From the NCBI GenBank assembly GCA_003455655.1, contig DMQP01000043.1, positions 1 through 10,265 on the forward strand: DNA of 10,265 nt. The letters run 5' to 3'. Shown in pieces: positions 4,171 through 10,265 of this stretch (positions are counted from its first letter, which is position 1; each line of letters opens with the position of its first letter). The DNA comes from Treponema sp. (GTDB lineage: Bacteria; Spirochaetota; Spirochaetia; Treponematales; Treponemataceae). The notes under the pieces were generated by a model that saw only the letters and a program-made list of their open reading frames with translations, was not told the origin of the DNA and made no database searches. Made by a program: the position numbers and the translations under genes.

Positions 4171-5064
4171 CTATTGATTTTTCTGTTCAAGTTTTAAGTC
4201 TTCAAAAATTGCTTTGATTTCGTAAACAAAAGAATACAAGTCGTTGAAGAGCATTTGGTTTTTAGAAGCACTTTCTGCAAAAAGTTCTAGACTCTGTTTG
4301 TTAAGGTCTTCTGCTTGCTGAACATTTTGAACAATCATTCCCATGTCGCGCATGTTTCCAGAAAGGGTTTTGCCTATTTGTTCCACATCTGAGTTGTTTG
4401 CAGAATTTAGTTTTCTTACTGAATCAAAACCAAGCAGCGTTTCTTCGGTTTCTTTAGAAAGACCGTGAAGAGAATCTGAATTGCTTTTTGTGTTCATTTC
4501 CAATTCATCAATAGACTTGGTAAGCTTCTTCATGTTCTCTAGAATTCTGTCGGTAGTTTTTTTTGTGTTTTCAGAAAGATTCTTAACTTCGTTTGCAATA
4601 ATTCTAAAGCCTGCACCTGCTGTACCTGCATGAGCTGCTTCTATAGACGCATTGAACGAAAGCAAGTTTGTCTGTTCTGAAACATTTGAAATTTCGTCTA
4701 TAAGTTTTCTTATGTCGTTTGTTTGAGAAATAAGATTTTTAAACTGTTCGGCGTAGGCTCTGTGCTCGTGTTCGATTCGTTCAACACTTTCTTTTAGTTT
4801 GGAAATAGAATCATATATTCCGTTAAGGCGCTCAATGTTTTTTTCTGCACGAGAAGTAATTTGGTCAGTAGACTGATTCATTTCTGATGATGCAGCTATA
4901 AGGCGACTTAATGCTTCCTTTTGTGCATCAGCTGCTTTCTTTTGTTCAGACTGGCCACCAAGATAATTGTTCAAAAAGTCAGAGCCAATTGCATCTTTTG
5001 CAAGGTAAGCAATGAGTGTTTCTACAAGAGTAATTCCGCTATTTATAAGGATCTGCGATTCCAT
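4171..5064 (-). CDS. Soluble methyl-accepting chemotaxis signalling protein
   Basis: This 297-residue protein has no convincing membrane-spanning sensor region. Only the first 20 residues are moderately hydrophobic, and the rest is long coiled-coil helix. The conserved hairpin tip is residues 124-166: [20 protein letters not shown], then [17 protein letters not shown]. This matches the canonical MCP tip that contacts CheA and CheW, with some drift (SFNAS for ALNAA). Flanking Gln/Glu-rich helices could carry methylation sites. The ATG follows the FIST stop by 1 nt and its ribosome binding site (GGAGAT) lies at the end of the FIST gene, so the two are translationally coupled. With no sensor of its own, it probably receives input from FIST and acts as the signalling half of a split cytoplasmic chemoreceptor. 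That partnership is inference. Confidence 0.85.
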   Translation of the reverse strand: MESQILINSGITLVETLIAYLAKDAIGSDFLNNYLGGQSEQKKAADAQKEALSRLIAASSEMNQSTDQITSRAEKNIERLNGIYDSISKLKESVERIEHEHRAYAEQFKNLISQTNDIRKLIDEISNVSEQTNLLSFNASIEAAHAGTAGAGFRIIANEVKNLSENTKKTTDRILENMKKLTKSIDELEMNTKSNSDSLHGLSKETEETLLGFDSVRKLNSANNSDVEQIGKTLSGNMRDMGMIVQNVQQAEDLNKQSLELFAESASKNQMLFNDLYSFVYEIKAIFEDLKLEQKNQ

Positions 5065-5065
5065 G

Positions 5066-6205
5066 TTAATCTCCTATTACGACAGAAACTAAAGTCTGAT
5101 TGCAGTGAACGCGTCCAATTTGCTCTCCGTAGCATGAGAATCCGCAGAAGGTTGGGAAAGTCTTTGCATACTTGTCGATTATCTGAGTTGCAATGTGCAT
5201 GTTTGAAAAGGCAATCGTTCTTGTAATGCATGTCATAAGAAGTGTAAATTTTGGATCGGGAATTTTTTCTTTTATTCCGTTACAAGTTTCATCTGCTTTT
5301 TTTAAGGGGTCACCTATGTGCATCATTTCCAAAGTTGAGTTTGGAACAACGCGTGCAAAGAGACCAATCTTTTTGTCTGGAGTGAATCCAGAAAGTGCTG
5401 CAATGTGTAGAGCGCCGTTGATGTAACGACCAAAGGGATTTTCAAAAGTCATTTCTTTAGCCTTAAGTTCTGAAACACCAAGTTGCTCTGCATACACTGT
5501 TTGTGCCGGTCTGTTGTCGAGACGAGAAATGGTTCTGTTGATGGGGTCAGATTCTGTTACGACAACATGCTTTCCGGTGGGGTTAAAAATATCTTCTTGT
5601 CTTATGTCGAACTTACATGAAGTTTTTACAAAGAGCATAACAGCTCCGTCTTGGGTAACTTTGCCGTTATAGCTTACAAATGTTTTGGGTGTGTCACCAG
5701 TAAAACCTGCAGTCCCTCCTGCAAGAGGGAAGGCATCGTTTTTTATGATTGAATAGAATGTTGAAAGAACGGTTTCTTCTGCGTTGTAGACTCCGTTTAT
5801 AAATGTTATGGCAAAAGCATCGTTACCAGAGTTTGGGTCGTTGCAGCGTATTCCACATGACATAAGTGCCTGTTCTATATCTTGCTTGTTTGCCATGGGG
5901 TACTTACTTCCGTTTTCTATGAGAACACCGTGAACTTTTGTCTTAGTAGATTTCATTGTTGTAAGAACAACAGTATTGTTCATAAATCCGTTTGTAGCAA
6001 TTTCTCCAGCAGTGCTTGCTCCTATTACCTCACAGTTGGGAAAGCGAGCTTTAATTTCTTGAGAAAGAGAAGCAAAATCGTAAGTGATTGCTGCCATAAA
6101 AATAACTGCATTGTAAGAGTCTGCTGGACTTTTTAACTGCGAGCATAACTCGTCTACAGCACGAACAATGTCCGTACTGCGAGTGTAGACTACTTCCTGT
6201 TCCAT
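5066..6205 (-). CDS. FIST-domain sensory protein (FIST N plus FIST C)
   Basis: This 379-residue soluble protein has the layout of FIST proteins: an N-terminal FIST domain (about residues 20-215, with [10 protein letters not shown] and [12 protein letters not shown]) and a C-terminal FIST_C domain (about 225-375). The latter ends with the characteristic [23 protein letters not shown] domains are proposed intracellular sensors of small ligands, possibly amino acids, and are commonly linked to MCP, GGDEF/EAL or histidine kinase outputs. Here the output domains are separate genes in the same operon. The start is the ATG at 6205 with AAGGAGA upstream; that site overlaps the nitroreductase stop region (14-nt gap). 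No signal peptide or membrane segment is visible. The ligand is unknown. Confidence 0.88.
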   Translation of the reverse strand: MEQEVVYTRSTDIVRAVDELCSQLKSPADSYNAVIFMAAITYDFASLSQEIKARFPNCEVIGASTAGEIATNGFMNNTVVLTTMKSTKTKVHGVLIENGSKYPMANKQDIEQALMSCGIRCNDPNSGNDAFAITFINGVYNAEETVLSTFYSIIKNDAFPLAGGTAGFTGDTPKTFVSYNGKVTQDGAVMLFVKTSCKFDIRQEDIFNPTGKHVVVTESDPINRTISRLDNRPAQTVYAEQLGVSELKAKEMTFENPFGRYINGALHIAALSGFTPDKKIGLFARVVPNSTLEMMHIGDPLKKADETCNGIKEKIPDPKFTLLMTCITRTIAFSNMHIATQIIDKYAKTFPTFCGFSCYGEQIGRVHCNQTLVSVVIGD

Positions 6206-6219
6206 AATGGATGTTCTCC

Positions 6220-6744
6220 TTAAAGTTCTACGACCGTTTCGTTTAAGCTTTTGCGTAAGGTGTGTCGTTCTGAAGGTTTGGCATTATTTGCTGCATAACC
6301 AATATCGAGTAAACAAACCAGTTCTAAATTTGCAATTTCGGGAAAGGCATTGTAAACATCTTGTGAATTAAATCCGCGAGCCCACAATGTTCCTAAGCCT
6401 AAATCTGTTGCTTCCATCATCATTGCTGTTGTAACAATGGCTGCATCTACTTCTCCACCGTCATAATTGGGTATGCGTGTGTCTGTAGGATTTTTGTAGC
6501 TTATGTTTTTGTCATAGCATACCATGAGCACTACTGGTGCTTTGTATGTCATAGGTGTTACTGCATTGATTCGGTCGAGGGCTTCTTTGCTTTTTAAAAC
6601 AAAAATTTTCTGTGACTGAGAATTTTTTGCAGTAGGTGCAAGACGTCCTGCTTCAAGTATTTTATTCAGCTTTTCTGCTTCAACTGCTTTGTCTGAAAAT
6701 GCTCTTACTGAATAACGGTCTTTTGAAAGTTGTAAGAAATCCAT
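6220..6744 (-). CDS. Nitroreductase-family FMN oxidoreductase
   Basis: This 174-residue protein has the standard short nitroreductase layout. RYSVRAF (10-16) carries the Arg residues expected to bind the FMN phosphate. APTAKNSQSQ (36-45) matches the usual APSAxNxQPW. DAAIVTTAMMMEATDLGLGT is the central dimer helix, and GYAANNAKP leads to the C-terminal RHTLRKSLNE. Members use NAD(P)H to reduce nitro compounds, quinones or other electrophiles; the substrate is not predictable. I chose the ATG at 6744 because GGAG lies 6 nt upstream. Further in-frame ATGs at 6756 and upstream are possible but lack ribosome sites, and the longest runs into the EAL gene. It sits 19 nt after the EAL gene stop and 14 nt before FIST, so it is co-transcribed with signalling genes. 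A redox link is conceivable but unproven. Confidence 0.88.
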   Translation of the reverse strand: MDFLQLSKDRYSVRAFSDKAVEAEKLNKILEAGRLAPTAKNSQSQKIFVLKSKEALDRINAVTPMTYKAPVVLMVCYDKNISYKNPTDTRIPNYDGGEVDAAIVTTAMMMEATDLGLGTLWARGFNSQDVYNAFPEIANLELVCLLDIGYAANNAKPSERHTLRKSLNETVVEL

Positions 6745-6763
6745 CTTTTGCTCCATAAAAAAA

Positions 6764-8461
6764 TTATTTGTTGCGTTTTGTGTCGTAAGTGCGGTTTCCA
6801 GTAAGTAGCTGTTCGTATTCATCATGGGTTAAGGGTTTGTTGTACAAATAACCTTGCGCCATAGCACAGCCTGCTTGCTTTAAGAATTGTGCCTGATATG
6901 TTGTTTCTACGCCTTCAGCAATTACAGAAATGTTTAGTTCGTTTGCCATTTTAATAATTGCGCTACTGACAATTTTGTCGGGGTTGTGAGTTGCGGTAAT
7001 TTTTATATTGTCGATGAGAGATTTATCCAACTTGATAACATCGGCTTGAAGATTTTTTATAAGTTTGATTGATGAATAGCCTGTTCCAAAGTCGTCAATA
7101 GAAATGTGAATTCCATTGTCATGCATGCAGGTAACAAAAGCAACCAGTCTGTCGTAATACTGATAGTCTGAAAGTTCTGTTAGTTCAATTTCAAGTGTGT
7201 GCTTGGGAATTTGGTAGCGAGAAACAAGAGAAAGAATTTCGTCTTCAAGTTTAAGATTTGAAAGATGAATTTTAGAAAAGTTTACTGAAGTAAGCACAGG
7301 CTGAATGCCACGATCTAACCAATTGCGCAAGTCTTTACACACAGATTCTAAAATGTAAAAGTCAAGACTTCGAATAGAGCCTTCTGTTTCCAAAATGGGA
7401 ATAAACTCTGCGGGAGGAATAATTTTGTCTCTCTTCCATCGGGCAAGTGCTTCGCATCCACAGAGTTTTGATGTGTTAAGATCAACTTTGGGCTGATAGT
7501 ATACCAAAAACTCTTGGTTTTCCAGCGAATCGTGGAACTGTGATGCAATGCGTTTGTCATGCATGGTTTGTTCAAACATTTCGGGACTAAAAGTTACGGT
7601 ATCTTTGAAAGCAGATTTTTTTGCAACGTTGAGAGCCAGCGATGCGTTTGTCATAACTTCTGCCATTGTTGATTGAGGCGTCAGATTACAAATGCCCGTT
7701 TTAACTTCAACATGGAGCGGAAATTCTTTACCCCGAACTTGCAGAGTCATGTTTATGTCCTGCAGAAAAGCAAGATACTTTTGTAGAATACTTGTTTTAA
7801 CTAAAGCAAGAAAATTGTCGCCACCAAGACGAGAAAAGAATCCGTTTTCACCAAGGAATTCGTTTGTGGAATTGCAGAGGTTTTGAATTACAATGTCACC
7901 GTTATGACCGCCCACTTGTTGATTTATAATTTTGAAATTTTTTATGTTCGTAAATACGGTTGAATACTGACCTATAACTCCATCTTGAATAAGGCTACCC
8001 GCAATTTCTTGGAATCCTGTAGAATTTAAGGCTCCGGTAAGACTGTCGCTTCTTTGCACTTTGTACATAAGACCCATGAGTCTTGTTCGGCTACAAAGCA
8101 TAAATGACAAAAGACACAAGTGATTGAGTGAAATTTTTTCTTCTTCAGACCAAGTGTAGCCTTTTATGGGATTAAGTTTAGTGGTTACTACTCCGCCTTC
8201 TGCTGTAACAAAAGACTTTTCAAACACTTCTTCGCTAAAACCCTTTTCGGAAGTATAGGAAACGGTTGAATTGGTCAGTCCTTCTGGTTCATATTTTGAA
8301 ATGGGAAGAGTAAAAGTAGTTGAATAGCGACCTAAATGTATGTCATCAGCGATTAAATGCAAATTTTCTGAGATTCGTTGCATCATCGTGGGGAATGAAT
8401 AAATACTTTCGCTCACATTGTCAAAAAATTGCGCAAAGTGTTTGCTGACCAAATCTTGCAT
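6764..8461 (-). CDS. Degenerate GGDEF plus intact EAL protein, predicted c-di-GMP phosphodiesterase
   Basis: This is a 565-residue cytoplasmic protein. Residues 1-135 form an unassigned N-terminal region, possibly a divergent GAF-like sensor. A GGDEF domain follows (about 137-290; SDSLTGALN at its start), but the signature is RLGGDNF (211-217), with Asn replacing the catalytic acid. It is probably not a cyclase and may instead bind GTP and regulate. The EAL domain (about 310-555) keeps the expected residues: EAL at 337-339, N394, E426 in EIELTE, DDFGTGYSS at 456-464, K477, E516 in AEGVET, and QGYLYNKPL at 536-544. It should hydrolyse c-di-GMP to pGpG. It is the first gene of the four-gene operon, reading from the divergent promoter region. 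There is no Shine-Dalgarno; a strong promoter ends 6 nt before the ATG, so the mRNA is probably leaderless. Confidence 0.92.
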   Translation of the reverse strand: MQDLVSKHFAQFFDNVSESIYSFPTMMQRISENLHLIADDIHLGRYSTTFTLPISKYEPEGLTNSTVSYTSEKGFSEEVFEKSFVTAEGGVVTTKLNPIKGYTWSEEEKISLNHLCLLSFMLCSRTRLMGLMYKVQRSDSLTGALNSTGFQEIAGSLIQDGVIGQYSTVFTNIKNFKIINQQVGGHNGDIVIQNLCNSTNEFLGENGFFSRLGGDNFLALVKTSILQKYLAFLQDINMTLQVRGKEFPLHVEVKTGICNLTPQSTMAEVMTNASLALNVAKKSAFKDTVTFSPEMFEQTMHDKRIASQFHDSLENQEFLVYYQPKVDLNTSKLCGCEALARWKRDKIIPPAEFIPILETEGSIRSLDFYILESVCKDLRNWLDRGIQPVLTSVNFSKIHLSNLKLEDEILSLVSRYQIPKHTLEIELTELSDYQYYDRLVAFVTCMHDNGIHISIDDFGTGYSSIKLIKNLQADVIKLDKSLIDNIKITATHNPDKIVSSAIIKMANELNISVIAEGVETTYQAQFLKQAGCAMAQGYLYNKPLTHDEYEQLLTGNRTYDTKRNK

Positions 8462-8467
8462 AGGTAA

Positions 8468-8496
8468 AGTATAGCATGAGCGGCTGTATTTTGCAA
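8468..8496 (-). promoter_or_regulatory. Promoter of the EAL/nitroreductase/FIST/MCP operon (leaderless)
   Basis: On the minus strand, -35 TTGCAA (8496-8491) and -10 TATACT (8473-8468) are separated by 17 nt, with an extended-10 TGC just before TATACT. The ATG follows 6 nt after the -10, so transcription should start at the ATG. The layout is identical to the AAA ATPase promoter at 2023-2031. Confidence 0.7.
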
Positions 8497-8537
8497 ATTA
8501 AAACTAAAAAACTTAATTCCTCCCTATGATAAAGTTC

Positions 8538-8567
8538 TAGACACAAAGAGTGTATTTATTGTAAAAT
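8538..8567 (+). promoter_or_regulatory. Divergent promoter of the adenylate cyclase gene
   Basis: TAGACA (8538-8543, five of six to consensus) and TAAAAT (8562-8567, five of six) are spaced by 18 nt. A start about 7 nt downstream gives a leader of only about 5 nt before the ATG at 8579, which has no usable Shine-Dalgarno. It is back to back with the EAL operon promoter, leaving about 40 nt between the two -35 elements. Confidence 0.55.
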
Positions 8568-8578
8568 GAACCCTAGGT

Positions 8579-10265
8579 ATGAAAAAGTCAGCTAAACAAG
8601 CCGAGGTGAAGTTTCCCCTTGGTGTCAAACTTGCCCTCATTATTGGGTCTATTGTCGTTATTTCTCTAGGCGCTGTTACGTTTCTGAACAGTTATTTTGT
8701 TTCTAAAGATGTTCGTATTACTGCAGAAGATAACAATCTTACCATTAACACACGCTCTGCAACGACTGTTCAGAATGAACTTGCATCTGTTCGTGCAAAT
8801 GTTCTACAGCTTCTCGACTTAATTACTGTTGTAAACGGTGGTCGCAACTCTGCTCTTGCTCGTCAGGCTGAAGCATTTTTCTTTGAACGCAATCAGAATA
8901 TGGCGGCAGTTTTAATTACCAGCAGTGTTAACGATTACACTCAAGTTGATACTCGTCTTGAAAACACTCGTTTCTTTTCTTCAAACGAACTTGATCCTTC
9001 TGTATCAGATGAATTTTTAAATGCAAACGCAGAAGCAATTATGCGTTCTTGTAACGGAGAAACAATTGCACTTAACGCATCTCCCTATTTCAATTTAGGA
9101 GTAATGGCACTTCTTTTGCCTTACCGTGAAAATGGTTTGGAACAGTGCTGTGTTATTTTGTTCAGCTTGGAAAGCATTGCAGATGTTTTGGGTACAGGCG
9201 GAACAAATACAACGTTCATGATTAACGACAACGATGATCTTTTGTGTTACCCCGACAGTGAAAAAATCTTGAGCGGACAAAGCATGAAGACACACGCTCT
9301 TGTTGTAGAAATGCGTCAGTCAAACCAGAACAACGAAGACAGCCGTCAGATTCCTTACACTTCTAAAGACGAAGAAACAGGAGCCGTTAAACAGTACTAT
9401 GGTGCTTATCAAAAATTGAATATAGCAGACATTGTTGTGCTTACTACTGTTCCCCTCGATGTAGTTCTTGAAGGCGTTAACACAACGCGTCGCAACAATT
9501 TGTTCTTAACAGCAATTGTTTTGTTTGTTTCAATTATTTTTATTCTTACTTTCTCTCGCTATGCTATTTCGCGTCACTTGCGTCGCCTTACTGCTTCTGC
9601 AGAAGAAATTCAAAAAGGTAACTTTAACACACCGCTTATTGGAATGCTCAACACAAACCGCAAAGATGAAATTGGTGTGCTTAACAAATCAACACAAGAT
9701 GAACAAGAATTCTTGAATACCTTTGCTCGCTTTACTAACCGTGGTGTTGCAAAAGCTATTGCTCGTAAAGAGATTGACTTTGAGCCTCACCTTAAAGATG
9801 TAAGCATTTTCTTTAGCGATATTCGTGGATTTACCGCAATCAGTGATGGATTTAAAAATCGCTTTGGAGAAGACAGCCCGCGTCAGATTATTGGCTTCTT
9901 AAATGACTACATGAGCCGAATGGTTAACTGTGTTACAATTTCTGGTGGAACAATAGACAAGTTTGAAGGTGATGCTATTATGGCAGTTTGGGGAATCCTT
10001 CGCGATGACAACCTTGACTTTGAGTTGCTTCCCGACACAGATCCAGAAAAAGCACAGAAAGCACAAGCTCATGCTGAACATGTTCAGTCAGATGCAATCA
10101 ATGCAATCCGCGGAACTATTGCAATGCGTTATGCACTTATGCAGTACAACAAAGATGCAGAGGCTTTTACAAAAGCTCATGAACATGAAGCAAAAGCTCA
10201 GTACAAACCGCACATTAGAATTGGATGTGGTATCAATACCGGTCGTGCAACCTGTGGTATTATGG
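8579..10265 (+). CDS. Membrane class III adenylate cyclase with extracytoplasmic sensor and HAMP, 3' end missing
   Basis: The frame is open from ATG 8579 to the window edge (562 complete codons). A TGA lies just upstream in frame at 8567-8569. Residues 1-17 are basic, TM1 is about 18-36, and a roughly 270-residue extracytoplasmic region, probably dCache-like, follows. TM2 is about 308-326, then a HAMP linker (about 327-380). The cyclase domain starts near 405. VSIFFSDIRGF includes metal-binding D414, DKFEGDAIMAVWG includes K461 (the adenine-selecting Lys of bacterial adenylate cyclases) and metal ligand D465, and IGCGINTGRATCG lies near the cut end. Between WGI and IGCG there is a longer, Ala/Glu/His-rich insertion than in minimal cyclases. 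It should make cAMP in the cytoplasm in response to a periplasmic signal. It is divergent from the c-di-GMP operon. Confidence 0.92.
   Translation, partial: MKKSAKQAEVKFPLGVKLALIIGSIVVISLGAVTFLNSYFVSKDVRITAEDNNLTINTRSATTVQNELASVRANVLQLLDLITVVNGGRNSALARQAEAFFFERNQNMAAVLITSSVNDYTQVDTRLENTRFFSSNELDPSVSDEFLNANAEAIMRSCNGETIALNASPYFNLGVMALLLPYRENGLEQCCVILFSLESIADVLGTGGTNTTFMINDNDDLLCYPDSEKILSGQSMKTHALVVEMRQSNQNNEDSRQIPYTSKDEETGAVKQYYGAYQKLNIADIVVLTTVPLDVVLEGVNTTRRNNLFLTAIVLFVSIIFILTFSRYAISRHLRRLTASAEEIQKGNFNTPLIGMLNTNRKDEIGVLNKSTQDEQEFLNTFARFTNRGVAKAIARKEIDFEPHLKDVSIFFSDIRGFTAISDGFKNRFGEDSPRQIIGFLNDYMSRMVNCVTISGGTIDKFEGDAIMAVWGILRDDNLDFELLPDTDPEKAQKAQAHAEHVQSDAINAIRGTIAMRYALMQYNKDAEAFTKAHEHEAKAQYKPHIRIGCGINTGRATCGIM

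Noticed and set aside
9095..10081. Short frames on both strands within the cyclase region
   Set aside because: They overlap a continuous coding frame with TM, HAMP and cyclase motifs that simply runs off the window end.
1..10265. tRNA, rRNA, CRISPR array or insertion sequence
   Set aside because: I saw no cloverleaf-like sequence, no regularly spaced short direct repeats with unique spacers, and no transposase or integrase motifs.

Overview
The window looks like chromosome of a host-associated or free-living Treponema-type spirochaete. This rests on moderate-to-low G+C, relaxed spirochaete-type lipoprotein signal peptides, and the dense mix of a chemoreceptor, c-di-GMP and cAMP signalling genes. 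The genus is an inference from gene content; no rRNA or other marker is present.

Region 1 (1-402) is the 3' end of a membrane gene resembling the PTS_EIIC_2 type of PTS permease, closed by a strong terminator.

Region 2 (about 403-4089) is an accessory block. It holds three related small lipoprotein genes on the minus strand (488-763/787, 2151-2546, 3435-3839). Between them lie an AAA ATPase of the AAA_14/DUF4143 type (862-2016, minus) and a vapBC toxin-antitoxin pair (2734-3356, plus). Lipoprotein copies 2 and 3 are nearly identical in their upstream DNA, signal peptide and linker, then diverge, then end in an identical 43-nt terminator. Upstream of each is a 74-nt leader of four alternating complementary segments and a poly-T/poly-G tract. 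Copy 1 is a decayed relative that has lost its ATG. The block is bounded by a second copy of the last 54 nt of the PTS gene (4036-4089). The first 35 nt of that copy are identical to the intact gene; the rest encodes the same residues with different synonymous codons. This looks like the footprint of an insertion into the 3' end of the PTS gene. No integrase is visible in the window.

Region 3 (4171-8461, minus) is a tight four-gene signalling operon. In transcription order it encodes a degenerate-GGDEF/intact-EAL protein (predicted c-di-GMP phosphodiesterase), a small nitroreductase, a FIST sensory protein and a soluble methyl-accepting signalling protein. FIST and the MCP are separated by 1 nt, suggesting a split chemoreceptor: FIST senses and the MCP domain signals to CheA/CheW.

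Region 4 (8579-10265, plus, runs off the end) is a divergently transcribed membrane class III adenylate cyclase with an extracytoplasmic sensor, HAMP and cyclase domains. The 117-nt divergent intergenic region carries good promoters for both directions. On the EAL side, and also in front of the AAA ATPase, an extended -10 element TGCTATACT sits exactly 6 nt before the ATG, which predicts leaderless mRNAs.
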